Assembly (NCBI GenBank): GCA_021818025.1
Contig: JAKAFH010000010.1
Location: 1-39,316, forward strand
From: Actinomycetes bacterium
GTDB taxonomy: Bacteria > Actinomycetota > Acidimicrobiia > Acidimicrobiales > RAAP-2
Direction: 5' to 3'
Length of the DNA: 39,316 nucleotides
Part shown: positions 1 to 11,793 of the stretch, piece by piece
Numbering within the stretch: the stretch's first letter is position 1
Layout of the letters: every line of letters starts with the position of its first letter
Translations under genes and position numbers: made by a program
Notes under the pieces: model-generated
Told to the model about the DNA's origin: nothing
Seen by the model: the letters and a program-made list of their open reading frames with translations, nothing else
Databases searched by the model: none

Positions 1-1
1 C

Positions 2-3080
<3,079 letters not shown>

Positions 3081-3100
3081 CGCGACACGTTCGAACTTTG

Positions 3101-3106
3101 TAGCAT
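3101..3106 (+). promoter_or_regulatory. Putative -10 hexamer TAGCAT for the acyl-CoA synthetase gene
   Basis: TAGCAT lies 25 bases before the ATG at 3132. Transcription from about 3113 would give a 19-base leader carrying GGAGG five bases before the ATG, so this is a leadered gene, unlike most in the window. No convincing -35 is visible. Confidence 0.45.
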
Positions 3107-3131
3107 CGACCCTAGGGGGAACGGAGGCGCT

Positions 3132-4748
3132 ATGCAGAGCACGATGCAGGAAGGGCCACTGCTGATCAGTGGCATCATCCGACACGGTGAGTGGGTCTAC
3201 GCCAACAAGTCGGTCTTCACGGTGGGCCCCGGCGGCGTGGCCGAGGCGTCCTTCGCGACGATCGCCAAGCGGGCCGAGCAGCTCGCGTCGGCGCTGCGGC
3301 GCCTGGGCATCGGCGACGGCGACCGCGTGGCGACGTTCATGTGGAACAACCAGGCGCACATGGAGGCCTACTTCGCCGTTCCGGCGATGGGCGCCGTGCT
3401 GCACACCTTGAACATTCGACTCTTCCCCGAGCAGCTCGCCTTCGTCATCAACCACGCCGAGGACCAGGTCATCATCATCGACCACACCCTTGTCCCGCTG
3501 CTCGCCAAGGTGCGCGACCAGATCCCGACGGTCAAGCACATCATCGTCAACGGGCCCGACGAGAGCGAGATTCTCGGTGAGACGATCGACTACGACGAGT
3601 TCGTCAACGCCGAGTCGACGGGCTTTGTGTGGCCGGACCTCGACGAGCGGGCCGCGGCGATCATGTGCTACACCTCGGGCACGACCGGCAACCCCAAGGG
3701 CGTCGTCTACTCGCACCGATCGATCTGGCTGCATTCGCTGGCCTCGACCACCGCGAACTCGATAGCGCTCTCGGAGAAGGACCGATGCCTGCTCATCGTG
3801 CCGATGTTCCACGTCAACGCCTGGGGCGCGGTCTACACCGCGTTCTTCGCCGGCACCGAGCTGATCATGCCCCAGATGTTCCTCCAGGGCGAGCCCATCG
3901 TGAAGATGATCCGCGAGCTGCGCCCGACGATCTCGCTCGGCGTGCCGACCGTCTGGAACGACGTGCTTCGCGCGGCCGAGAACGACGCCGACGCCGACTT
4001 CTCCTCGATGCGCGGCATCCTCGCGGGCGGCTCGGCCGTGCCGCGGTCCATGATCGAGACCTTCCGCGACCGCTACGGGCGCAACATGGTCCAGGGGTGG
4101 GGGATGACCGAGACGAGCCCGCTCGCCGCGGTCTCGATCCCGCCGGCCGGCACGCCGCCCGAGAAGGAGATCGACTATCGCGCGAAGGCCGGTCGCGTCG
4201 TCGCGGGCGTCGAGATGCGCATCACCGACGACGACGGCTCGGTGCTGCCCAACGACGGCCAGACGGTCGGCGAGTTCGAGATCCGCGGTCCCTGGATCAC
4301 CGGTTCCTACTACGGCGTCGATGCGCCCGAGCGCTTCCACGACGGTTGGCTGCGCACCGGCGACATCGGGACCCTCGACCACGAGGGCTTCATGGTGATC
4401 AGCGACCGCACGAAGGACGTCATCAAGTCCGGTGGTGAGTGGATCAGCTCGGTCGAGCTAGAGGGCACCGTGATGGCCCACCCGGCGGTCTTCGAGGCGG
4501 CGGTGATCGCCGTGCCCGACGACAAGTGGCAAGAGCGCCCCCTGTGCTGTGTGGTGCTGCGTCCCGACGCGACGGCGACCGCGGCCGAGCTGCGCGAGTT
4601 CCTCGCCAGTCGCGTCGCGAAGTGGTGGCTGCCCGAACACTGGACCTTCATCGACTCGATCCCCAAGACCAGCGTCGGCAAGTTCGACAAGAAGGTGCTG
4701 CGCGCCCGCTACGCGGCCGGCGAGCTCGACGTCCAGACCCTCTCGTGA
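3132..4748 (+). CDS. Acyl-CoA synthetase (AMP-forming, FadD/AlkK-type)
   Basis: 538 residues of the ANL superfamily, which activates a carboxylate with ATP to an acyl-adenylate and transfers it to CoA. The P-loop-like motif YTSGTTGNPKG is at 180-190, the adenylate-contacting GWGMTETSPL near 326-335, GWLRTGDIG near 406-414, and the catalytic lysine region IPKTSVGKFDKK near the C-terminus. Length and motifs match medium/long-chain fatty-acyl-CoA ligases. The exact chain length cannot be read from the sequence. I chose ATG 3132 because GGAGG sits at the right distance; a second in-frame ATG at 3144 is possible. The stop overlaps the next gene by four bases (GTGA). Confidence 0.9.
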   Translation: MQSTMQEGPLLISGIIRHGEWVYANKSVFTVGPGGVAEASFATIAKRAEQLASALRRLGIGDGDRVATFMWNNQAHMEAYFAVPAMGAVLHTLNIRLFPEQLAFVINHAEDQVIIIDHTLVPLLAKVRDQIPTVKHIIVNGPDESEILGETIDYDEFVNAESTGFVWPDLDERAAAIMCYTSGTTGNPKGVVYSHRSIWLHSLASTTANSIALSEKDRCLLIVPMFHVNAWGAVYTAFFAGTELIMPQMFLQGEPIVKMIRELRPTISLGVPTVWNDVLRAAENDADADFSSMRGILAGGSAVPRSMIETFRDRYGRNMVQGWGMTETSPLAAVSIPPAGTPPEKEIDYRAKAGRVVAGVEMRITDDDGSVLPNDGQTVGEFEIRGPWITGSYYGVDAPERFHDGWLRTGDIGTLDHEGFMVISDRTKDVIKSGGEWISSVELEGTVMAHPAVFEAAVIAVPDDKWQERPLCCVVLRPDATATAAELREFLASRVAKWWLPEHWTFIDSIPKTSVGKFDKKVLRARYAAGELDVQTLS

Positions 4749-4942
4749 GCGATTTCGCCGCGCTGGCCGACGAGGTCGCCGCGCTCGAGCAGCGCGTGAA
4801 CGACGCGGTCTTTGACGCGGTGCGCGCGCAACTGCGCGACGAAGGCGACGGGGCGCGCGAACTCGAGCGTCAACTCGCGCGGGCTCGTCGCAGCCTGCAA
4901 AAGGCCGAGGCGATCTTGCGCGGGGTGTCGTCGGACGATTAG
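4745..4942 (+). CDS. Small helical protein of unknown function (65 aa)
   Basis: GTG at 4745 overlaps the TGA of the acyl-CoA synthetase (GTGA), the coupling arrangement seen repeatedly in this window. The product is almost wholly charged-helix sequence, with heptad-like spacing of Leu/Val/Ala (for example EVAALEQRVNDAVFDAV) and many Arg/Glu, suggesting a short coiled coil. There is no signal peptide, cysteine or membrane segment. I do not recognise the family. The gene is supported by the overlap and by ending exactly where the convergent gene ends, the two stop codons sharing TTAG at 4939-4942. Confidence 0.6.
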   Translation: MSDFAALADEVAALEQRVNDAVFDAVRAQLRDEGDGARELERQLARARRSLQKAEAILRGVSSDD

Positions 4943-5913
4943 CGAAGGTCGTTCACGGCGTCGATGAGGTGTCGAAGCTCGACGTAGCGACGACCGTCGA
5001 AGTCAAAGCTCAGTGCGTCGCCCTCGATCTGATAGCCCACGCCGCCGGCGAGCTGGGGCACCCGGCGTTCGAGCTCGCCCAGGTGCTCGTTCGCGAGCGT
5101 TCGGCGCAGCGCCAGTCGGCCGCGCCCGGCCTGGGCGCTAAAGCCGGCGTAGTTGGCGTAGAAGTGGTCGATCTCGCGTTCCACCTCCTCGAGGGAGTGA
5201 CACGTCTTGAACAGCGCGGCGGCCCCGGCGTCGAGGTACCCCGCGGCGATGACGGACTCGTCAATGAATCGCTGCCAGGACTCCCAGAAGGTCCCGTCCA
5301 CGGTGTCCACGAGCACCACCGGCGCGGGCCCGCCCTTGCCGGTGTGCAGCAGGGTCAGGATCTCGAAGGCCTCGTCCATCGTCCCCAGCCCGCCCGGAAA
5401 GAACACGAAGGCGAGCGACTCCTTGGTCAGGGCGACCTTGCGCGTGAAGAAGTACTTCATCTCCACGAGCCGGCTCTCGGCGTCGACGTAGGGGTTCGAG
5501 CTCTGTTCGAACGGAAGGGTGATGTTCACCCCGAGCGTCTCGTCGATGCCCGCGCCCTCGGCGGCGGCCGCCATGATTCCCGGCCCGGCGCCCGAGACCG
5601 TCATCCACCCGCGCTGGGCCATGCGCTCGCTGAGCTCGCGGGCCATTGCGTAGTGCGGCGCTGACGCCGGGACGCGCGCCGACCCGAAGACGGTGAGCTT
5701 GGGACGGTCACGCCACGGCGAGAACACTCGTGCCGCATCGAGCAGTTCGCGCATCGCCGTTGCGGCCACGCGCAGGTCACGAACGTCGTGGCCCGACTGG
5801 ACGAGGGCCGAGACGTCCTCGAGCAGTTCGCGCACCCGGGTCAACTCGAGGTCGTCGGCCGCGCCGAGCAGACCGCTCTCTTGGAGGAAGGCCTCGACGG
5901 CCGGGTCGGTCAC
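4939..5913 (-). CDS. LOG-family protein (TIGR00730; possible nucleoside-monophosphate phosphoribohydrolase)
   Basis: 324 residues read from GTG at 5913, which overlaps the fbiC stop (GTGA). The C-terminal two thirds is a Rossmann-like LOG domain with SGAGPGIM at 107-114 and the signature PGGLGTMDE at 173-181, which holds the arginine/glutamate-type active site region of the family. Characterised members remove ribose phosphate from cytokinin nucleotides or other nucleoside monophosphates; the substrate here is unknown. The first 70 residues are an added helical segment not needed for catalysis. The longer frame upstream runs inside fbiC and is not credible. Co-transcription with fbiC is likely. 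It converges with the 65-residue gene and shares its terminal bases. Confidence 0.88.
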   Translation of the reverse strand: MTDPAVEAFLQESGLLGAADDLELTRVRELLEDVSALVQSGHDVRDLRVAATAMRELLDAARVFSPWRDRPKLTVFGSARVPASAPHYAMARELSERMAQRGWMTVSGAGPGIMAAAAEGAGIDETLGVNITLPFEQSSNPYVDAESRLVEMKYFFTRKVALTKESLAFVFFPGGLGTMDEAFEILTLLHTGKGGPAPVVLVDTVDGTFWESWQRFIDESVIAAGYLDAGAAALFKTCHSLEEVEREIDHFYANYAGFSAQAGRGRLALRRTLANEHLGELERRVPQLAGGVGYQIEGDALSFDFDGRRYVELRHLIDAVNDLR

Positions 5914-8171
5914 AGCGCCTGGTAGAGCGTGCTGCGCTGGACCAGCGGGCGGCCGAGCGGCTCGACGAGATCGTGGAGGTGGGCGACGTCGAGCTCCTGG
6001 CCGTGCACGGCGCCGGCGGCTCGCGAGATGTTCTCGTCCATCAAGGTGCCACCGAGGTCGTTCGCGCCGGCGCTCAGCACTCGGCGTACGCCGTCCATAC
6101 CCATCTTGACCCAGCTGACCTGGATGTTGTCGATCAGCGTGGCGTAGTGCAGTCGTCCGACCGCGTGGATGAGAACGGCCTCGCGGAACGTCGGACCTTT
6201 GCGCGCGCGCCCGCGCAAGAAGAGCGGCGTCGCCATGTGGACGAAGGGCAGCGGGACGAACTCGGTGAAGCCACCGGTCTCGAGCTGCAGGTCGCGCGTC
6301 ACCAGCAAGTGCGTCGCCCACGCTGCGGCCCCCTCGACCGCCCCGAACATGATCGTCACGTTCGAGTGCAGACCAACGTGGTGCGCGGCGCGGTGCACGT
6401 CGAGCCATTGCTGGGTGTTCAGCTTGTCGGGACAGAGGATGGCGCGAACGTCGTCGTCGAGGATCTCGGCGGCCGTTCCCGGCAACGTCTTCAATCCCGC
6501 GTCACGCAGCCCGGTCAGGTAGGTCTCAAGGTCCTCACCGCTGCGCCGGGCGCCCTCGAAGACCTCTAGGGCGCTGAAGGCGTGGATGTGCATCGTCGGT
6601 GACGCGTCGTGCACGGCGCGCACCACGTCGAGGTAGTACTCGCCATCGAAGTTCGGGTGGATGCCGCCCTGGAGACACACCTCGGTCGCGCCGCGCTGTT
6701 CGGCCTCGCGGACCCGCTCGGCGATCTCGTCGAGTCCGAGCAGGTAGGGGTCGCCGCGCAGGTTGAGCGAGAGCGGACCCTTGGAGAAGGCGCAGAAGCG
6801 GCACTTGAACGTGCAGACGTTCGTGTAGTTGATGTTGCGATTCACGACGTAGGTGATCTCGTCGCCGACCAAGCGGCGCCGCACGTCATCGGCGAGCTCG
6901 ACCACGGCGTTGAAGTCCCCGCCGCGAGCCTCGAGCAGCGTCACCAGCTCGAAGTGCTCGAAGGGGTAGCCCGGCTCGTAGCGCGCGAGGATCTCCTCGA
7001 CGGCCGAGGTGTGCACGCGCGACACCGGGGCTTCCGGTGGGGGCGCGTCCGAGCCCGACGCCCACCCGTCATCACGGGCCCGGCCCGTCGAGTCGGCACT
7101 CGCTAGGGCGAAGGGCCGGACGTGGTCGTGGATGAACTCCTCGTGGCGACCGAGGTGCTCGGGGTAGATCGGGAGCCGGGGCACCAGGTGCAGGCCGCGC
7201 AGCTCCACCTGGCGACGCAGGATGCCCACGGCGGGCCAGGCACGCTCGGGGTTCACGTGGTCGATGGTCACCGGCGAGATCCCGCCGAAGTCGTCGATGC
7301 CGTAGTCGAGCAGTCCGGCCGGGTCGTCACTGAGGTTCGGGGGCGCCTGCAGGTGGATGTCGTCGGGTAGCAGCAGCCGGGCCGTCGCTATCGTCCAGTG
7401 GAACTCTTCGTCGCTCGCGGGCGGCTCGCCCGCCATCGCGGTCCGGGCCTTGGGCAGGAAGTTCTGAATGATGACCTCTTGGACGTGACCGAACTCGAGG
7501 TGCGACTCGCGGATCGCCTCGAGAGCCTCGACGCGCTGCGCGCGGGTCTCGCCGATGCCCACGAGCAGGCCCGTGGTGAAGGGGATTCGCAGTTCGCCGG
7601 CGAAGCGCAGGGTGTCGAGGCGCCGCTGGGGGTCCTTGTCCGGCGACAGCCGGTGGGCCGGCAAGGTGGCGAGCGACTCGAGCATCATGCCTTGGGACAC
7701 CGACGAGGCGCGCAGCTGGTCGAGTTCGTGCCGGTAGAGCGCGCCGGCGTTCGCGTGGGGCAAGAGACCCGTGCCGTCGAGCACCATCTGGGCCGCGGTG
7801 GCGAGGTAGTCGACGGTGGAGCGATAGCCCCTCGCCGCGAGCCAGCGCGCGGCGTCGTCGTAGCGCAGCTCGGGCCGCTCACCAAGCGTGAAGAGCGCCT
7901 CGGTGCAGCCCGCGTCGCGCCCCGCCTGGGCGATGGCCATCACCTCGTCGAGCGACAAAAACGGGGCACTCACGTGCGCGGGCGCCTGGGCGAAGGTGCA
8001 GTACCCGCAGCGATCCCGACAGAGCTTGGTCAGGGGGATGAAGACCTTGGGCGAGTAGGTGACCACGTGGCCGTGTGCGCGTCGGGCCAGGAGGAACGCG
8101 GCGGGCGCCACCTCGGCGGCAGTCGCCGTGATCAGGTCCGAAACGACACCGTCGCGGGATGGCTTCGTCAT
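5910..8171 (-). CDS. fbiC: FbiC: fused CofG/CofH, 7,8-didemethyl-8-hydroxy-5-deazariboflavin (Fo) synthase
   Basis: 753 residues with two radical-SAM domains in one chain, the actinobacterial form. It joins tyrosine and 5-amino-6-ribitylamino-uracil to make Fo, the chromophore of coenzyme F420. The CofG half has C51, C55 and C58 (CRDRCGYC), and the CofH half has C453, C457 and C460 (CTFKCRFC). Residues about 355-400 form a linker rich in Asp, Pro and Ser. The protein is somewhat shorter than the mycobacterial one (about 850 residues). ATG 8171 is preceded by TAGGAT six bases upstream, pointing to a leaderless mRNA and fixing the start. It is followed directly by the LOG gene. Its presence implies the host makes F420, provided the other fbi genes lie elsewhere. 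Confidence 0.96.
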   Translation of the reverse strand: MTKPSRDGVVSDLITATAAEVAPAAFLLARRAHGHVVTYSPKVFIPLTKLCRDRCGYCTFAQAPAHVSAPFLSLDEVMAIAQAGRDAGCTEALFTLGERPELRYDDAARWLAARGYRSTVDYLATAAQMVLDGTGLLPHANAGALYRHELDQLRASSVSQGMMLESLATLPAHRLSPDKDPQRRLDTLRFAGELRIPFTTGLLVGIGETRAQRVEALEAIRESHLEFGHVQEVIIQNFLPKARTAMAGEPPASDEEFHWTIATARLLLPDDIHLQAPPNLSDDPAGLLDYGIDDFGGISPVTIDHVNPERAWPAVGILRRQVELRGLHLVPRLPIYPEHLGRHEEFIHDHVRPFALASADSTGRARDDGWASGSDAPPPEAPVSRVHTSAVEEILARYEPGYPFEHFELVTLLEARGGDFNAVVELADDVRRRLVGDEITYVVNRNINYTNVCTFKCRFCAFSKGPLSLNLRGDPYLLGLDEIAERVREAEQRGATEVCLQGGIHPNFDGEYYLDVVRAVHDASPTMHIHAFSALEVFEGARRSGEDLETYLTGLRDAGLKTLPGTAAEILDDDVRAILCPDKLNTQQWLDVHRAAHHVGLHSNVTIMFGAVEGAAAWATHLLVTRDLQLETGGFTEFVPLPFVHMATPLFLRGRARKGPTFREAVLIHAVGRLHYATLIDNIQVSWVKMGMDGVRRVLSAGANDLGGTLMDENISRAAGAVHGQELDVAHLHDLVEPLGRPLVQRSTLYQAL

Positions 8172-8177
8172 GGGTGC

Positions 8178-8183
8178 ATCCTA
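8178..8183 (-). promoter_or_regulatory. -10 hexamer TAGGAT of fbiC, leaderless arrangement
   Basis: On the minus strand TAGGAT is followed by six bases and then the fbiC ATG. The predicted transcription start is the A of the start codon. The 58-base gap to tal holds only this and a short CGCCC-TAC-GGGCG inverted repeat (8199-8211) without a T-run. Confidence 0.6.
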
Positions 8184-8229
8184 CTGGCGACGTCGGCACG
8201 CCCTACGGGCGCGACGAGACGCCAGGCGC

Positions 8230-9342
8230 TCAGACGCGCCGGCGCAGCTTCTCGCTCACCGTCTCGAGCAGTTCGTCGTAGGAAGCGATGAAGGCCGCGA
8301 CGCCCTCGTCCTCGAGGCGTTGGGTGACGGCCGCGAGGTCGACGGTTGGCGCGAGCCCGTCGAGTGTCCCCAGGGCCGCCGCGGTGCGGTCTGGGTCGCC
8401 CAGCACCGACGCCGCAAAGGAGCCACGGGCCAGGGCGGCGGCGAGGGTCGCGTCTGGCATGGTGTTCACGGTCTCGTTCGCGGCGATCGAGTCGACGTAG
8501 AGCAGTTCGTCGTAGGCCGGGTTCTTGGTCGAGGTGGAGGCCCAGAGTGGTCGCTGCACCTGGGCCCCGCGGCGAAGCAGAGCCTGGACGCGTGTTCCGC
8601 CCACGACCTCCAGGTAGGCCGCGTAGGCCTGCGCCACCTGCGCGACCGCGACGGTGCCGCGTCGCGGGTCGCTCGGCTCGAGGAGTTGGTCTACCGCGAC
8701 GTCGAGGCGCGAGACGAAGAACGAGGCCACGCTGGCGATCGAGCCGAGGTCGCGGCCGCGCTCGGCGGCCAGCTCCAGCCCGCTGGCCCAGGCGTCCATC
8801 ACGGCCCGGTAGCGCTCGATCGAGAAGATGAGCGTGACGTTCACGTTGATGCCATCGGCGAGCACCACGGGAATGGCCTCGAGGCCGGCGAGCGTGGCGG
8901 GGATCTTGATCATCACATTCGCGCGGCCCACGGCCGTCGCGAGGCGGCGGGCGGCGTCGATCGTCGCCGGCGCGTCGTGCGCCAGGCGCGGCGAGACCTC
9001 GAGGGAGACGAAGCCGTCGAGGTAGCGGCGCCTACCGGTGGCGAAGTCATCGCGCGACGCCTCGTGCAGCGCGCCGAGCGCGTCACAGGCGTCGCGCACG
9101 TCTTGGACCGCGAGATGTTCGAAGACCCACTCGGGGTCCTCGGAGCTCAGTTCGGCGACGCGCGCGTCGTAGGCGCTCGAGGTGGCGAAGGCCTTGGCGA
9201 AGATCGAGGGGTTCGAGGTCACCCCGCGAACGCCCTCGTCCACGAGGCGCGCGAGGGTGCCGTCGTCGAGCCAGTCGCGGCGGATGTTGTCGATCCACGG
9301 ACTCTGGCCAACGTCGTTGAAGAGGTCATGCAATCGGGTCAC
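8230..9342 (-). CDS. tal: Transaldolase
   Basis: 370 residues from GTG 9342, which overlaps the tkt stop (GTGA); an in-frame ATG at 9360 is the alternative. It transfers dihydroxyacetone units between sugar phosphates in the non-oxidative pentose phosphate pathway. TSNPSIFAKAF near the N-terminus and the Schiff-base lysine in NVMIKIPAT (about residue 137-145) are typical of the long actinobacterial class. WASTSTKNPAYDELLYVD is also characteristic. The tkt-tal order is the common actinobacterial operon, although the usual following genes (zwf, pgi) are absent and fbiC comes next. Confidence 0.95.
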   Translation of the reverse strand: MTRLHDLFNDVGQSPWIDNIRRDWLDDGTLARLVDEGVRGVTSNPSIFAKAFATSSAYDARVAELSSEDPEWVFEHLAVQDVRDACDALGALHEASRDDFATGRRRYLDGFVSLEVSPRLAHDAPATIDAARRLATAVGRANVMIKIPATLAGLEAIPVVLADGINVNVTLIFSIERYRAVMDAWASGLELAAERGRDLGSIASVASFFVSRLDVAVDQLLEPSDPRRGTVAVAQVAQAYAAYLEVVGGTRVQALLRRGAQVQRPLWASTSTKNPAYDELLYVDSIAANETVNTMPDATLAAALARGSFAASVLGDPDRTAAALGTLDGLAPTVDLAAVTQRLEDEGVAAFIASYDELLETVSEKLRRRV

Positions 9343-11333
9343 GACGAGGCTCCTAACCATTCGCGAATGTGGTCAACGAGTCGCTGGGCGCTAATGCTGA
9401 AGTAGTCAAAGACGTAGTCGCCCGGCGCCGACAACCCAAAGTTGTCGATGCCAAGCGCGTGATCGACGTAGCGCGACCAGCCAAGGGTGGCGCCGGCCTC
9501 AAGCGAGACCGAGGGCACCGTGCGGCGAAGCACCGCCTCGCGGTACTCGCGGGGCTGCTCTTCGAAGCAGGTCCAGCAGGGTAGGGCGACGACGCGCGTG
9601 ACGACGCCGTCAGCCGCCAGCTGTTCGCTCGCGTCGATCGCGATCGCCACTTCTGAACCCGTCGCCACCAGGGTGAACTGGGCGTCGTCCGCCTCGCGCA
9701 CGACGTAGCCGCCCCGGGCGGCGCCGGCCGCGGAGGCACGCCGGTCGTCGTCGTTCATGACCGTGACGTCCTGGCGCGAGAGCACGAGCGCGGTGGCCGG
9801 GGGATTCTCGTCCGCGAGGTACGCCGCGACCAGATCGAGGGTCTCGTTGGCGTCCGAGGGCCGCACGACGTGCAAGTGGGGCATCGCGCGCAGCGCCATC
9901 AGATGCTCGATGGGCTGGTGCGTCGGACCGTCCTCACCGACGCCGACCGAGTCGTGGGTGAAGACGAACAGGGTTCCCACGTGGCTGAGGGCCGCAAGTC
10001 GGATGGCGGGTCGGGCGTAGTCGCTGAAGACGAAGAAGGTCGAGCCGATGGGTCGAATACCACCGTGGGCGGCCTGGCCAACGAGGACCGCGCCCATGGC
10101 GAACTCGCGCACGCCGTAGTGGATCTGGCGACCGCCGGGGGCCGACGCCCCCTGGGGCACGCCACCCAGGACGACGCCGGTGTTGTCGGTCAGGTCGGCC
10201 GAGCCGGCGGTCAGGCCGGGCGTGTGCGACGCCCAGGTGTCCATCGCGCGCTGCATGGCCTTTCGCGTGGCGACGCGTGCGCCGCCGGCGAAGTACTCGA
10301 CCGGCGCCGGCTTCTCGAGGGCCCCGTTCGTCTCGTACTGGTGGCGAAGACGCGAGCCGCGGTCGCCCGCGGCCACCACGGCCGCCTCCCAGCGAGTGTG
10401 CTGGGCGCGGCGCTCACCCAGCGCCTCGACCATGGCCGAGGGCAGTTCCGGATCGAGGTGGAACGCCTCGTCGGGAACGCCGAGGATCTCTTTGACCTGG
10501 GAAATCGCCTGGGCGCTGAAGGGCGATCCGTGGGCTTCGCGCCGGTCCATCATCTCGGGCGAGGGAAAGCCGATGTGCGAGCGCAGGATCACGAGCGTCG
10601 GCCGATCGGTCTCGGCGATCGCCTCGGCGCCGGCTGCCTCGATCGCGTCGAGGTCGTTCGCGCGCTCGCCGAGCTCGATCACGTGCCAGCCGTAGGCGCG
10701 AAAGCGCGCGGCCGCGTCGTCGTGCATCGCGAGCTCGGTCGGACCGTCGATCGTGATGTGGTTGTCGTCGTAGAACACCGTCAGGCGATCGAGGCCGAGC
10801 GATCCCGCGAGGGACGCCGCCTCGTGGCTAATGCCCTCTTCCAGGCAGCCGTCACCGGCGATCACCCAGGTCCGGTGATTGACCAGGTCCTCACCGAAAT
10901 CGGCGCGAAGGATCCGCTCGGCGATCGCCATGCCCACGCCGTTGGCCAGTCCCTGGCCGAGTGGCCCGGTCGTCACCTCCACGGTGGGCGTGACGCCGCG
11001 CTCGGGGTGTCCGGGCGTGCGCGAGTGGGGCTGGCGGAAGCTGCGCAAATCCTGCTCGTCCAGGTCGTAGCCAAAGGCTCGCGCGAGGCCGTACTGCAGG
11101 ATCGAGGCGTGTCCGCAACTCAGGATGAACCGGTCCCGGTCCACCCACTGGGCGTCAGTGGGGTCGTGACGCATCAACCGTCCGAAGAGGGTCACGCCCA
11201 GGGGCGACAGCGCCATGGCCGTCCCGGTGTGACCCGACTTGGCCTTGGCCGGCGCGTCCATGGCCAAGGCCATTATCTCGCGGATCGCGCGACCTTCGAG
11301 TTCGTTCGCGCCGGAAAAGAGATGGTCGACCAT
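9339..11333 (-). CDS. tkt: Transketolase
   Basis: 664 residues, normal length. A thiamine-diphosphate enzyme that moves two-carbon units between sugar phosphates. The N-terminal domain has KSGHTGTAMALSPLG and the cofactor motif GDGCLEEGISHEAASLAG. The pyrimidine-binding domain has GSADLTDNTG, and HDSVGVGEDGPTHQPIEHL is the conserved transketolase signature. I place the start at ATG 11333 because TACTGT lies seven bases upstream, and because the longer frame to 11909 runs through the divergent thioesterase and holin-like genes. It heads an operon with tal. Confidence 0.96.
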   Translation of the reverse strand: MVDHLFSGANELEGRAIREIMALAMDAPAKAKSGHTGTAMALSPLGVTLFGRLMRHDPTDAQWVDRDRFILSCGHASILQYGLARAFGYDLDEQDLRSFRQPHSRTPGHPERGVTPTVEVTTGPLGQGLANGVGMAIAERILRADFGEDLVNHRTWVIAGDGCLEEGISHEAASLAGSLGLDRLTVFYDDNHITIDGPTELAMHDDAAARFRAYGWHVIELGERANDLDAIEAAGAEAIAETDRPTLVILRSHIGFPSPEMMDRREAHGSPFSAQAISQVKEILGVPDEAFHLDPELPSAMVEALGERRAQHTRWEAAVVAAGDRGSRLRHQYETNGALEKPAPVEYFAGGARVATRKAMQRAMDTWASHTPGLTAGSADLTDNTGVVLGGVPQGASAPGGRQIHYGVREFAMGAVLVGQAAHGGIRPIGSTFFVFSDYARPAIRLAALSHVGTLFVFTHDSVGVGEDGPTHQPIEHLMALRAMPHLHVVRPSDANETLDLVAAYLADENPPATALVLSRQDVTVMNDDDRRASAAGAARGGYVVREADDAQFTLVATGSEVAIAIDASEQLAADGVVTRVVALPCWTCFEEQPREYREAVLRRTVPSVSLEAGATLGWSRYVDHALGIDNFGLSAPGDYVFDYFSISAQRLVDHIREWLGASS

Positions 11334-11340
11334 GGCTAGA

Positions 11341-11346
11341 ACAGTA
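11341..11346 (-). promoter_or_regulatory. -10 hexamer TACTGT of tkt, leaderless arrangement
   Basis: TACTGT on the minus strand, seven bases before the tkt ATG. It lies 31 bases from the opposite-facing hexamer of the thioesterase gene, so the 55-base divergent gap holds both promoters. Confidence 0.5.
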
Positions 11347-11377
11347 CCTAACTTTCCGTCGGCGGCTCCGTGCCCGG

Positions 11378-11383
11378 TACCCT
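11378..11383 (+). promoter_or_regulatory. -10 hexamer TACCCT of the thioesterase gene, leaderless arrangement
   Basis: TACCCT followed by five bases (GAGGC) and ATG 11389. The spacing is one base shorter than usual in this window. GAGG could alternatively be a ribosome-binding site but lies too close to the ATG. Confidence 0.4.
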
Positions 11384-11388
11384 GAGGC

Positions 11389-11784
11389 ATGCTCCAAATC
11401 CCACCCGCCTGCGACCTGACGCTGGGCCTGACGCGCGTGGCGAGCCCCGATGGCTCCACGAGCGTCTGGCGGGCCCGCATCGACGAGCGATTCCTCAACC
11501 CGGCGGGCACGTTGCAGGGCGGCTTCCTCGCGGCCATCGCGGACTCGGCGATGGGGGCGGCCGCGGTGTCGGCGGTGGGGGAGCGCAAGGTCTTCGTCGC
11601 TAACACCGATCTGCGTATCTCCTTCCTGCGCCCGGTGCCCGATGGCTCGACACTCACCTGCACCGCCACCGTCGTCAAGGCCGGTTCGCTCGTCGCCTTC
11701 GTCGAGGCGACCATCGTCGACCAGGACGCGCTGCTCGTGGCGACCGCCAGTTCCACGTACGTCATTCGCGACCGCACTGAGTAG
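11389..11784 (+). CDS. PaaI-type hotdog thioesterase
   Basis: 131 residues, the full length of a single hotdog domain. Such enzymes hydrolyse acyl- or aryl-CoA thioesters as dimers or tetramers. The central helix motif FLNPAGTLQGGFLAAIADSA is the PaaI/4HBT signature (normally N-x-x-G-x-x-H-G-G, with Q in place of the usual His here). The strand NTDLRISFLRPVPDGSTLTC is typical. The His-to-Gln replacement within the NPAGTLQGG motif is worth noting, since that residue contributes to the active site in some members. Substrate unknown. Its TAG stop forms the start of the next gene's -10 hexamer. Confidence 0.85.
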   Translation: MLQIPPACDLTLGLTRVASPDGSTSVWRARIDERFLNPAGTLQGGFLAAIADSAMGAAAVSAVGERKVFVANTDLRISFLRPVPDGSTLTCTATVVKAGSLVAFVEATIVDQDALLVATASSTYVIRDRTE

Positions 11785-11787
11785 GCT
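11782..11787 (+). promoter_or_regulatory. -10 hexamer TAGGCT of the holin-like gene, built on the thioesterase stop codon
   Basis: TAGGCT, then six bases, then GTG 11794. The first three bases are the TAG stop of the thioesterase gene, so one trinucleotide ends a gene and begins a promoter element. Confidence 0.5.
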
Positions 11788-11793
11788 GAGGCC

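Noticed and set aside
3089-3096. GTTCGAAC palindrome before the acyl-CoA synthetase gene as a LexA site
   Set aside because: The actinobacterial LexA box is GAAC-N4-GTTC; this is the arms in reverse order and only eight bases long.
8199-8211. CGCCC-TAC-GGGCG hairpin between tal and fbiC as a terminator
   Set aside because: Only a five-pair stem and no T-run on either strand; it may be chance in GC-rich DNA.
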